Of a stretch of DNA of 64,000 nt, positions 36,137 to 50,032 are shown piece after piece. Every line of letters starts with the position of its first letter. Position 1 is the stretch's first letter. A program made the translations under genes and the position numbers. Source of the stretch: an uncultured Lachnospiraceae bacterium (lineage in GTDB: Bacteria; Bacillota; Clostridia; Lachnospirales; Lachnospiraceae). The stretch is from assembly GCA_946552115.1 (NCBI GenBank), contig CAMNRH010000011.1, positions 20,392 through 84,391 on the forward strand, written 5' to 3'. The notes below the pieces were generated by a model that was not told where the DNA came from, made no database searches, and worked only from the letters and a program-made list of their open reading frames with translations.

Positions 36137-39100
36137 GCAGAGAAAAAAATCAATACCGGACAATGAAGCTGCAGGCAATGGTGCTGGATAACCAGATTGC
36201 GGGACGGGACGCAATCAGAAACTGGATATTTGATTATCAGAACCTGGAGGAATTCCGTTCTCCGGAGCAGGAGCCTTTGGGAAATAATATCAACAGGAAA
36301 GAACGTGGAATATGGCTCCGCTGGATTCTTCCTGCAAGTCTGCGCAGCGAGCGGCCAGACGGAGGATTTCCAACCATCCCCAATCGCTTTCTAATTACCA
36401 GAGTAAGCGTGAAAACCGGCGGCGTACATTCTGTCATACTGGAAACGGATTGTCCTCTTTCAGAGCATATGGAGGAGGATACGTATAACAAAATCCTGCC
36501 TTATACGACAGTCTTTCTCCTTAGCGAAAAGGAGAAGGAGATGCTTTCTGCTTCCCCGGATTCTTATCGGAATACAGGATATTTTAGAAAGATGCAGGAC
36601 AGAAATGGATATTACGCGAATCTGGGTGTGCCATTTCCGGCGGAAAATTGGGAGGAAAGAGATGGCGGACGGCCTTTTATGTCGTCCTGCGCTCCCGGAA
36701 ATCCGGATTTTACAGGATATATCCGTTTTCACAGCAACATACTTGCTTATTTTGACAATCTGGCGGACTGTGCGGAAGACATATTTCATTATTCGGTAAT
36801 CGGCTGGTATTCTTCCGGAGAAAACAGCCATTGCTTTTACAGCGGACAGCTTTTTTCCGTGAAATGGCGAAAAGAAGGTTACCCAATTAGTGACGACCAC
36901 GACCCTTATGGAGATGAGCTGCAGAAAATCCGCCGTGCAGGAAAAATCAATGTGGCAATCGGCGAGAACAGTCAGGATGCCTTTCGGAAGTGGATGGTGA
37001 CAAAGATTCTGCACGGAAAAGAAGTAAGCCCGGAAGAGGAACATGCACTGCATTGGGTTTTGGCTTCTTTCTTATCAGGCGACGTCGGAAAATTTAAGGG
37101 AGAAGACGGCGGGTGGCGTATTAGGGAGCAATTGCAAAAAGAGCGGTTTGATGCGTCCTACGGCGGAACAGAGGAAACCGAAGAATTAGATAAAGCGATC
37201 GAAATTCTGCATTCCCTGCAGGAAGAACTACAGACAATCTGGTGGAAAAAGGGCTATCTGAACAGCTATCAGAAATTTTCGGATCCCGATATCATGAAAA
37301 AACTGGAAAGAGAATTAGACGCTCAATCTCCCGATAGTCTTTTGATGCAAACTGCGCGGCAGCTTATGAAAGTTAAGGCTCTCTATGCAAAATATGAAAA
37401 CGGGCAGGATTATGAGAACGCACGGCAGCAGGGAAGGTACTGGAAAGGGAAAAACCCTTATCTTCTGATTAGCGGAGTGGAAGAACCAGAAGATATGGAT
37501 AACGGCGAGGAACAGGTAAGAAGTGATGCGGACTTATGTATGGATGAGATTCCGGAGCCAAAAGTCAGGGGAACACTGCCGGAGGGCGTCATTCATCTTT
37601 ATCAGGAGGCTTTCTTTATAATAGCGCATGTCTATTCCGGCAGAACCGGCTCCGGAAATACACCGGCACAGGGAACACTTCCTGATTATCCGATAGAAAC
37701 CTGGCGCCAGTCCTGGAAACCTGCTTTTATGGAATGGAGAATCTGTTACGAAGATATGGAAAACTTTCTATTCAATGGATTCGAATATGAGCTTCCTTAT
37801 TTGGGAAATGAAGACTTGGGCCGCCAGTCGGGATATACGGGGCGGGCAGTTTTGAACGCCCACAAAAAACAACTATTTCTGGAACAGTTGGAATATATGG
37901 ACTCACTGCTTCAGGAGGAGCAATTAAAAGAAATCCGGGAAACCGTAAAAAAATGGAAATTATCAGGGCAGGAAATGTCCGGGTTTATGGAACAGATGGG
38001 ACAAAGAGACTGCAGAGCCTTTATCCATCCGGCCGACTGTACGATGAAAGAACTGCTCGGATACACGTCTGACAACCAGCCATTCTTTAAGCAGACAGGA
38101 GGCGGTGCAGAAAGTATACCCTGCATAAAAAATAATATCATACCAAAATACAGGTTTCTGAGAGCAGGCAAGGGGTATCTGAAAGATTTAATTCTTTATG
38201 ACGCTTTCGGAAGAACATTGGAGGTAATCTCTTCCGGCGCACAGCAGGGCATTCACTCCAGCGACAGATTTCCTCTAATCGGCGCCGGCGAAAACCATGC
38301 TTTTCCGCTGAGGCCGGCTTTGCTTCAGCCCTGCAGATTGCGAACGGATTTTGCAGGGAAAGAAGAAGCATCATTCCTTGGGTTTGTGATACCCTGCTAT
38401 CTGACCCACAGTCTGCTGGTATACGGCGGGCAGGGAGAAGAGCTGGGAGAGCTGTTTGTCGTTGTGACAAACCAGAGGAAGAAAAAGGTATATTTCCGGC
38501 AGGAAACAGCACGGATAGAAGAGGAAGCGGTTTTATCTTTCGTGGACGCCATGGAGAAAAAAACAGAGGAGGAATTCTATCTGTTCCTGGATGCTATAGA
38601 AGCCTCCTTTTGGACGATGGAAGCAGCCGGCAATGACAGAGACCAAAGAAGAGCGCTGTTGGCAGGGCGTCCGCTTGCAATTTCAAATGTGCGTATTTAC
38701 CTGGAACGCTGCGGTCTTCCCAGAAAAGATTACGGATGGAGGGGCGGAGCGGAAACACCATACGCGCGTCAGGTCTTTCCGGTCCGGCTGGGAAACCCAT
38801 TCATGAGAGAGGACGGTTTGACCGGATATTTCCCGGAGGGAGACTTTTCCGTATTTTACAGTACGGCAAAACCGGAGCTGGAAAATGAATTTGTGAAGGA
38901 GATTGGAAAAGAGGGATCGCCTTATGTTACGGCAGGGTTTCAAAAAGAAGAAGCCCCGGCGCTTTGGCTTTTTTATGACCCTCTTCTGCCCGTTCATATT
39001 TATACCGGAATCCTTCCGGTAAAGCGCATTCAGCAAAATAAGGAGGCAGTACTTAAAATATTGAAAAAGATGACGGTTCCTCTCCGAATCGGCCCTGTTG

Positions 39101-39192
39101 TGGAAAAGGAGGAAAGCGGAAATATGTATATCAGAGAAGGAAATCTTATTTTGCAGGAAGAATCAGAAAACAGAGGTGATGAGCATGAATAA
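36133..39192 (+). CDS. Very large conserved protein of the DUF6603 cluster, 1019 residues
   Basis: No function recognised. I placed the start at GTG 36133 (GGAGG 7 bases upstream) rather than an in-frame ATG 18 bases earlier, because GTG overlaps the previous stop. Features: GIWLRWILPASLRSERPDGGFPTIPNRFLITRV at about 55-90, FHSNILAYFDNLADCAEDIFHYSVIGWYS at about 200-230, a helical central region (about 290-470) and a C-terminal beta-rich part with VGFVIPCYLTHSL-type segments. Similar layouts, N-terminal beta domain with PNRWL/F motif, recur in my memory of large unknowns next to DUF6603 proteins. No signal peptide. Overlaps the next gene by 8 bases. Confidence 0.85.
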   Translation: MSREKNQYRTMKLQAMVLDNQIAGRDAIRNWIFDYQNLEEFRSPEQEPLGNNINRKERGIWLRWILPASLRSERPDGGFPTIPNRFLITRVSVKTGGVHSVILETDCPLSEHMEEDTYNKILPYTTVFLLSEKEKEMLSASPDSYRNTGYFRKMQDRNGYYANLGVPFPAENWEERDGGRPFMSSCAPGNPDFTGYIRFHSNILAYFDNLADCAEDIFHYSVIGWYSSGENSHCFYSGQLFSVKWRKEGYPISDDHDPYGDELQKIRRAGKINVAIGENSQDAFRKWMVTKILHGKEVSPEEEHALHWVLASFLSGDVGKFKGEDGGWRIREQLQKERFDASYGGTEETEELDKAIEILHSLQEELQTIWWKKGYLNSYQKFSDPDIMKKLERELDAQSPDSLLMQTARQLMKVKALYAKYENGQDYENARQQGRYWKGKNPYLLISGVEEPEDMDNGEEQVRSDADLCMDEIPEPKVRGTLPEGVIHLYQEAFFIIAHVYSGRTGSGNTPAQGTLPDYPIETWRQSWKPAFMEWRICYEDMENFLFNGFEYELPYLGNEDLGRQSGYTGRAVLNAHKKQLFLEQLEYMDSLLQEEQLKEIRETVKKWKLSGQEMSGFMEQMGQRDCRAFIHPADCTMKELLGYTSDNQPFFKQTGGGAESIPCIKNNIIPKYRFLRAGKGYLKDLILYDAFGRTLEVISSGAQQGIHSSDRFPLIGAGENHAFPLRPALLQPCRLRTDFAGKEEASFLGFVIPCYLTHSLLVYGGQGEELGELFVVVTNQRKKKVYFRQETARIEEEAVLSFVDAMEKKTEEEFYLFLDAIEASFWTMEAAGNDRDQRRALLAGRPLAISNVRIYLERCGLPRKDYGWRGGAETPYARQVFPVRLGNPFMREDGLTGYFPEGDFSVFYSTAKPELENEFVKEIGKEGSPYVTAGFQKEEAPALWLFYDPLLPVHIYTGILPVKRIQQNKEAVLKILKKMTVPLRIGPVVEKEESGNMYIREGNLILQEESENRGDEHE

Positions 39193-40384
39193 TCATTGTG
39201 AGGTTAATGTTTCCCTGTCTATTGAAGGAACGGCGTTAAACGTCGCGGAGACAGGCGTCTTGCAGGGAAAATTGTGGGCCTGCGAGGGAAAAAAGATTTG
39301 CTGTGAGAAAATCTGTATTTATATTCCTGTCGGTAATGGGGAGGAAGACCTCTTTTTTAACGATGGCGGGACAAAAATTGAATCAGAACAGTGCAATGCC
39401 GGGGAACTGCTTATCCGCCAGGGCGATACGGACAGGATAATGCTGGAGCTTAGCACTCCTGACAGAGGACAAAGACCGCTTACTAAGCCGCTTGAATTCA
39501 CCATAACCGGCAGAATAAACATGCGGACGGGAAAAGTAAACGTCGAGTACGAATATTATTGCAAAAATGCAGGGGATACAAAATTTGAGCAAATGTCAAA
39601 AGACTTTTCGTTTGAGAAAAGCAGGGCAGAATTATATCTGCAGAACTTTTTGGCTTCCAATTCGGAAAGCGGCTCAGAAGCTGCCACCTGTTTTAAACCG
39701 AAAGCCCCGATTTATTTTTCATGGGAAGGAAACGGGACGAGCTATGAACTTTATACCTCTGTAAACGGAACAATGAAACAAGTGATACAGACGGTCCAAA
39801 AATACTATCTATACCGTGATGGAATTGAAGCAGACAGTACGTTTCTTTTAAAAGCGGTAAAAACAAGGAATTCCGTTGACGACATAAACGGAACAAGAGA
39901 AGTATACGCTTTACTGACTTTGACTACAGATTGCCCAAGCTATAAAGAAATAACAATAAAGGAAAAATTTATCGGGAAAGATTCGGCAATGGCAATGCTG
40001 GGGACGGCAATCGAACTCCCTCTAAACAAAATGCCAAATTATAAGACGCTTATCCCAAAAACGGACGGCATTCTTGCGGGATACCTGCGTCCGACCTCCT
40101 ATCTGGAGGAGAGCTCGGCAACGCTGCGTGCCACTGTTTACGGAGACAGCCGGGAAGAAGAATATTCTGTGGAAGATGATGCTTATTCCGTTAAAATCAG
40201 TACAGGCGCCGGGGAGATGGAACTGAAAAATGGAGCGTCCGTTTTACTGCCGGTCGCCCAGGGAAAAACGGTAAATTTGTATTGGACAATGACGAAACCT
40301 GAACAGAGTGAACTGAAAAAAAATTACGATTTGAATTGGTATTTCTTCCCGTTCGGCAAAGGAGATATTCAAAATAAACCTTGA
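39185..40384 (+). CDS. Beta-rich protein of the DUF6603 cluster, 399 residues
   Basis: No function recognised. Start ATG 39185 has GAGG 8 bases upstream and overlaps the preceding stop by 8 bases; an upstream in-frame start would overlap the previous gene by 95 bases and is rejected. The first 150 residues look like a beta sandwich (MNNHCEVNVSLSIEGTALN, LEFTITGRINMRTGKVNVEYEY). The next part has FKPKAPIYFSWEGNGTSYELYTS, recalling fibronectin-type strands, and a C-terminal LPVAQGKTVNLYWTM. No membrane segment or signal peptide. Last gene of the cluster: the next promoter begins inside its final codons. Confidence 0.8.
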   Translation: MNNHCEVNVSLSIEGTALNVAETGVLQGKLWACEGKKICCEKICIYIPVGNGEEDLFFNDGGTKIESEQCNAGELLIRQGDTDRIMLELSTPDRGQRPLTKPLEFTITGRINMRTGKVNVEYEYYCKNAGDTKFEQMSKDFSFEKSRAELYLQNFLASNSESGSEAATCFKPKAPIYFSWEGNGTSYELYTSVNGTMKQVIQTVQKYYLYRDGIEADSTFLLKAVKTRNSVDDINGTREVYALLTLTTDCPSYKEITIKEKFIGKDSAMAMLGTAIELPLNKMPNYKTLIPKTDGILAGYLRPTSYLEESSATLRATVYGDSREEEYSVEDDAYSVKISTGAGEMELKNGASVLLPVAQGKTVNLYWTMTKPEQSELKKNYDLNWYFFPFGKGDIQNKP

Positions 40385-40409
40385 TTTTTCCCCTTTTGCA
40401 TGCTATACT
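40381..40409 (+). promoter_or_regulatory. Promoter of queT
   Basis: TTGATT (40381-40386), 17-base spacer, TATACT (40404-40409) with an extended TGC before it. The -35 box overlaps the stop codon of the last cluster gene. Transcription would start near 40,416 and include the leader hairpin. Confidence 0.8.
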
Positions 40410-40460
40410 AATCCACGCTTAAAAGCCGTCCGCCGGAAACCTTTTGTGTCCGCCGGGGCG

Positions 40461-40497
40461 CGTGTGTTCGAGACCTTCCACACGTAAAACAAAACTA
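40461..40497 (+). ncRNA. Probable preQ1-I riboswitch before queT
   Basis: CGTGTG (40461-40466) and CACACG (40479-40484) form a perfect 6-bp stem; the loop starts TTC-GAG and the 3' side continues TAAAACAAAACTA, then GAGGAG as ribosome-binding site. This matches the preQ1-I layout (stem, TTCNAG loop, A-rich tail, ACTA beside the Shine-Dalgarno), although one of three pseudoknot pairs would be a mismatch. Upstream, GTCCGCCGG is repeated at 40428-40436 and 40448-40456. The downstream gene (queT) supports a queuosine-precursor ligand. Confidence 0.55.
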
Positions 40498-40511
40498 GAG
40501 GAGATTTTATT

Positions 40512-41003
40512 ATGACAAACAAAAAACTTTTATTACTCGCTCAGGCAGCTATGATCGCCGCTATGTACGTAGTACTCACTTTCGTATTTGCACCATTTTC
40601 TTTTGGAGAGGTTCAGGTGAGAATTGCCGAAGCTCTGACGGTTCTGCCGATATTTACTCCCGCTGCTGTTCCCGGACTATTTGTCGGATGCTTAATCGGA
40701 AATATTTTAGGAGGCGCCGTCCTCCCGGATATTGTCTTCGGAAGCGCCGCAACCCTAATCGGAGCTTTCTTTACATGGCAGCTTCGCGAACAGCACCCTG
40801 TAATCGCAGTTTTTCCGCCGATTCTGTCAAATGCGATCATTGTACCGTTTGTACTCCGCTTCGGCTATGGCGTTCCGCTTCCGATTCCGTTTATGACGCT
40901 TACAGTCGGTGTCGGAGAAATCATATCCTGCGGAATACTCGGACTGCTTCTTTACTCCGTGCTGAAAAAATATACCGGTGTTCTGTTCCGAAAAAACATT
41001 TAA
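40512..41003 (+). CDS. queT: QueT family queuosine-precursor transporter (ECF S component)
   Basis: A 163-residue membrane protein with about five helices and the QueT pattern AMIAAMYVVLTFVFAPFSFGEVQVRIAEALTVLPIFTPAAVPGLFVGCLIGNILGG. QueT proteins are substrate-binding S components that use a shared energy-coupling module to import preQ1 or related bases. No ECF ATPase or T gene is in the window, as usual for the group II type. It has its own promoter and a probable preQ1 leader, and is followed by a strong bidirectional terminator. Confidence 0.92.
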   Translation: MTNKKLLLLAQAAMIAAMYVVLTFVFAPFSFGEVQVRIAEALTVLPIFTPAAVPGLFVGCLIGNILGGAVLPDIVFGSAATLIGAFFTWQLREQHPVIAVFPPILSNAIIVPFVLRFGYGVPLPIPFMTLTVGVGEIISCGILGLLLYSVLKKYTGVLFRKNI

Positions 41004-41041
41004 TGCAACAGCAATTCACTGGCATTCAGGTTAAAAACAAC

Positions 41042-41080
41042 AGAAAACGTGTACGGCTTTTTCTCCCGTACACGTTTTCT
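41042..41080. terminator. Bidirectional terminator between queT and lacI-type gene
   Basis: AGAAAACGTGTACGG (41042-41056) and CCGTACACGTTTTCT (41066-41080) form a perfect 15-bp stem with a 9-base loop. It serves both convergent genes. Confidence 0.92.
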
Positions 41081-41092
41081 AATATCCGCAGG

Positions 41093-42975
<1,883 letters not shown>

Positions 42976-43015
42976 AAATAGAATTCCCCATTTCTCATAG
43001 TATAACACAATTCAT

Positions 43016-43041
43016 TTAAAAAGGGGCATTTTCTGCCCCTT
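43016..43041 (-). terminator. Terminator after the sugar-binding protein gene
   Basis: Minus-strand GGGGCA/TGCCCC stem (43039-43034 with 43028-43023) followed by TTTTT. Directly after the substrate-binding protein stop at 43061. Confidence 0.85.
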
Positions 43042-43060
43042 TCCCTGGTCATTTATTTAA

Positions 43061-44356
43061 TTATTTAAACTTTGCTTCCAGCTCCTCCTGAAGCGCTTTC
43101 ATCGTAGCGTCTACATCCTCTCCATTGAGGAAGATTTTAGACACTGCAGCTCCAATAGAATCGCCTGCCTCCTGTCCGTTCGGAGAAATCGGTATCTCTG
43201 CAACTTTCTTACCGTTTTCGATAAATACATTATAAATGTTTTCCTCTCCGAAGAATGCGTCGCCTTTCTGGAAAAGCTCATTCTCATAAGACGGAATATA
43301 GGACGGATACAATCCGTATTTTTCAAATGCACTTGCCTGAAGATCTACATTTGTCATTGCAAATTTTATAAAATCCTTTGCCTCATCCGGATACTCTGTT
43401 TTTGCATTGACTGTCAAATCAGAACCGCCGTTGCTGCAGCTATACTGTCCGCCCTCGATCATTGGAAGGTCGATAACGCCCCACTTACCTTCTGTCTGCG
43501 GTCCTTTATCCTTAATCGTACCAATCATCCATACCGCCTCAGGAATACATGCTACAGACTCATTTACAACGGTCTGCTCATATTCATCCCATCCGTTATA
43601 ATCAAGTGTAATTCCTGAATCATAAATCTCTTTTGCTTTTTTCATTGCCTGAACGGAACGCTCATCATCCACAATCGGATTGCCTTCCTCATCAAATACC
43701 CCAATTCCAAGCTGGCTGCGAAGCAGTGAATAAATTGTACTCTTCTTAGGATCAACCGGAATCATTTTAACCGGATCCCCTGACGGAGTCTTACATTTTT
43801 CTTCAATCTTCTTTCCTGCCTCAATCAAATCATCCCAGGTCTTAATATCTTCTGCTTTCACGCCTGCCTGCTCAAAATAATCGGTACGGTAGAAAAGTCC
43901 CTCCGGGCCTGCATCCCACGGGAATGCGTGAATCTTATCCTTGTAGGAAACCTCGGCTATCTTTGCCGGAAGGTAATCCTCCTCATCCACAACATCAGAC
44001 ATATCTAAAAATCCCTCCGGGAATTTATCCGCATACCCTGCAAGCATCTCGCCCTCAATCTGTACAATATCTGCGATTCCGTTTCCCGTCGCAAGAGATG
44101 TGGATAATTTTTTGTAAACCTGATCGGTTCCCATCTCTTCAAACTCAAACTTAACATCCGGATGCTCTTTCTGGTACTCCTCAGCCGCTTCCTTAAGCCA
44201 CATCAAAGCAACATCCCATGACCATACCGAAATCACTTTCTCGTCGCTGTCTGATTTTTTGTCTCCCTTTCCACCGCATCCGGTAAGAGCCAGCGCCGCT
44301 GTCATTGCCGTTACAAGTACTACTGCTACTACTCGCTTCATGTTTCTCTTCATCAT
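43061..44356 (-). CDS. Sugar ABC transporter substrate-binding lipoprotein
   Basis: Extracellular solute-binding protein of 431 residues (family 1, UgpB/MalE type). A signal peptide ends in lipobox LTGC (about residues 24-27), so it is anchored at the membrane surface. Mature domain shows the usual VWSWDVALMWLKEAAEEYQKEHPDVKFEFEEMGTDQ start and PGWGNG-like later segments. With the two permease genes before it and the GH2 enzyme it would take up an oligosaccharide or galactoside. No ATPase gene is in the operon; a shared MsmK-type ATPase elsewhere is expected. Confidence 0.93.
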   Translation of the reverse strand: MMKRNMKRVVAVVLVTAMTAALALTGCGGKGDKKSDSDEKVISVWSWDVALMWLKEAAEEYQKEHPDVKFEFEEMGTDQVYKKLSTSLATGNGIADIVQIEGEMLAGYADKFPEGFLDMSDVVDEEDYLPAKIAEVSYKDKIHAFPWDAGPEGLFYRTDYFEQAGVKAEDIKTWDDLIEAGKKIEEKCKTPSGDPVKMIPVDPKKSTIYSLLRSQLGIGVFDEEGNPIVDDERSVQAMKKAKEIYDSGITLDYNGWDEYEQTVVNESVACIPEAVWMIGTIKDKGPQTEGKWGVIDLPMIEGGQYSCSNGGSDLTVNAKTEYPDEAKDFIKFAMTNVDLQASAFEKYGLYPSYIPSYENELFQKGDAFFGEENIYNVFIENGKKVAEIPISPNGQEAGDSIGAAVSKIFLNGEDVDATMKALQEELEAKFK

Positions 44357-44373
44357 TCTTTTCTCCTCCTTAT

Positions 44374-45197
44374 TTATTCTTTCACTGCACCGCCCATGAC
44401 ACCTGCCACGAATTGCTTCTGGAAAACCAGGAAAATAACCAGAATCGGCAGCGTTGCCACGGCTGTTGCAAGTAAAATCACAGCATAGTTTTTATTTGTC
44501 GGATTTCCGTCAAGCATTGCCAGGGAAATCGGAAGTGTATATTTCTCCTCACTACCAAGTATAATTAACGGCCACATAAAGTTGTTCCACATACTCGTAA
44601 ACATATAAATGACCAATGCGCCAAGCGCAGGCTTAATATTCGGCAGAACAATCCTGAAAAACAGTCCGATTTCTCCAATTCCGTCTATTCTTCCTGCTTC
44701 CAGAAGCGCCGTCGGGAAGTTCAGCATATTCTGACGCATCAAAAAGATACCAAATGCATTTGCCAGAAGCGGCAGAATCACTGCCCAATGGCTGTCTGTC
44801 ATGTCAATCTCTATCATCATTTCAAATAACGGCACATACATTACGAGAGACGGTATCATCATAGACGCCATAATAAACATAAAGATAATACCCTTTCCCT
44901 TGAATTCGAATTTTGCCAGCGCATATCCTGCCGCCGAAAAAATCAAAAGTGCCAGCACGGTATATACAACCGAAACGAACATCGTATTCCATACACTTGT
45001 AAGCAAATCAACCTTATCTACCAAAATCTCAAAATTCGCTGCCAGCTCACTGCCGATAGTAAGCTTCGGCGGCACCGACAAAATCTGATTGTTCGTATTT
45101 GTTCCTGACACAAACATGAAGTAAAACGGGAACAATGAGAGGAAAGCCGCAATTATAAGTACAACATATCCAAATACTCTTCCAAATGCTTTTTTCA

Positions 45198-45198
<1 letters not shown>
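44374..45198 (-). CDS. Carbohydrate ABC permease, MalG/UgpE type
   Basis: Inner-membrane permease of 274 residues, six helices, with the EAA loop ALLEAGRIDGIGEIGLFFRIVLPNIKPAL that contacts the ATPase. Pairs with the MalF-type permease whose stop shares a base with its start. It lies 17 bases before the substrate-binding protein gene. Confidence 0.94.
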
Positions 45199-49125
<3,927 letters not shown>

Positions 49126-49136
49126 TTATGAGTAAC

Positions 49137-49165
49137 ATATTATCATTTTACTTATTTTATGTCAA
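49137..49165 (-). promoter_or_regulatory. Promoter and candidate operator of the beta-galactosidase operon
   Basis: Minus-strand TTGACA (49165-49160), 17-base spacer, TAATAT (49142-49137). The spacer and -10 carry AGTAA...TTACT dyad sequence, and GTAAAATGATAA resembles a motif at the divergent yesL promoter; a second GGTAAAATATTAACTAG lies just upstream. These are candidate sites for the LacI-type regulator. Confidence 0.7.
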
Positions 49166-49262
49166 TGTTTTACTAGTTAATATTTTACCTTTTTTGTGAA
49201 ATATGGCGATATGTTCAAAATTGGATTGTTTATTTTGTGCACTATTTACATTCTATTTTTCT

Positions 49263-49291
49263 TTGACTAGCTGACGGTAATTTGGTAAAAT
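49263..49291 (+). promoter_or_regulatory. Promoter of yesL-type gene, with candidate operator
   Basis: TTGACT (49263-49268), 17-base spacer, TAAAAT (49286-49291). GGTAAAATAAATGATAA covers the -10 and GTAAACTTTTAC follows at 49301-49312; the shared GTAAAA..ATGATAA words point to joint control with the divergent operon. Confidence 0.65.
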
Positions 49292-49343
49292 AAATGATAA
49301 GTAAACTTTTACCTTTTATAAATGAATGACGGGGGATATCGCT

Positions 49344-49955
49344 ATGAACCATGAGTTTAAAATTATGGACATGTTCTCAAAAATTACAGAGCTATTACTT
49401 TTAAATTTCCTTTTTGTTATTACCTCCCTCCCCATTATTACTCTCGGCGCCTCCCTGACTGCATTATTTTCTGTAAATATTAAGTTAGCCAAAGATGAAG
49501 AGGCCTATATTACAAAAAGTTATTTTCATGCTTTCCGGCAAAATTTCAAGCAGGCGACAACGGCCTTTCTTATATTTATCATTACGGGCGCGCTATTTGC
49601 CTTCAATATTATACTGGCTCTCAGAAATACTGGTTTTCTTTTTCTTATCACCGGAATATTTTCTCTTATTTTCCTTATTGTAATCAGTGTATACGCATTG
49701 TATTACTTTCCGGTACTTGCCCGCTTTTCCTTTACACAGACGGAGATTCTGCGCCACATTCCGCATATGATCGGTTCAAAGCCCGGATTGTTTTTGATGC
49801 TTGCCGCACTGAATATACCGATTCTGTTCCTGTGTATTTACTCTGTATACACGCTGTTATTTGTGCTGATTACCGTACTTCTCATAGGAGCGTCGGTAAT
49901 TACGTATGTGGAGGCCGGCGTCTTCCGAAAAATATTCGCGCCCTATGAAAAATAA
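49344..49955 (+). CDS. YesL family membrane protein (DUF624)
   Basis: A 203-residue membrane protein with about five helices and the family N-terminus MNHEFKIMDMFSKITELLLLNFLFVITSLPIITLGAS. YesL genes commonly sit beside sugar ABC importers and glycosidases, as here, but the function is unknown. Start ATG 49344 follows GGGGG with 8-base spacing; an upstream ATG at 49326 lacks a site. Divergent to the beta-galactosidase gene. Confidence 0.9.
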   Translation: MNHEFKIMDMFSKITELLLLNFLFVITSLPIITLGASLTALFSVNIKLAKDEEAYITKSYFHAFRQNFKQATTAFLIFIITGALFAFNIILALRNTGFLFLITGIFSLIFLIVISVYALYYFPVLARFSFTQTEILRHIPHMIGSKPGLFLMLAALNIPILFLCIYSVYTLLFVLITVLLIGASVITYVEAGVFRKIFAPYEK

Positions 49956-49956
49956 A

Positions 49957-49994
49957 AACGGAGACATAAAAGCACTCTGCTTTTCATCTCCGTT
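49957..49994 (-). terminator. Terminator between yesL and the 826-residue protein gene
   Basis: AACGGAGA and TCTCCGTT outer stem with inner AAAAGC/GCTTTT stem. On the minus strand it is followed by a T-rich run (TTTTTATTTTTC), so it ends the transcript of the 50,033 gene; it may also serve yesL. Confidence 0.8.
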
Positions 49995-50032
49995 GATAAT
50001 ATCATAAATCAATAATCTTCTCTTGTTATTTC

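Noticed and set aside
36460..37053. A 197-codon minus-strand open frame opposite the 1019-residue gene
   Set aside because: No family signature, no ribosome-binding site; the plus-strand gene has clear translational coupling.
28955..40384. A prophage or contractile-tail operon
   Set aside because: No baseplate, sheath, tube, tape-measure, portal or lysis gene can be recognised; resemblance is limited to large structural-looking proteins.
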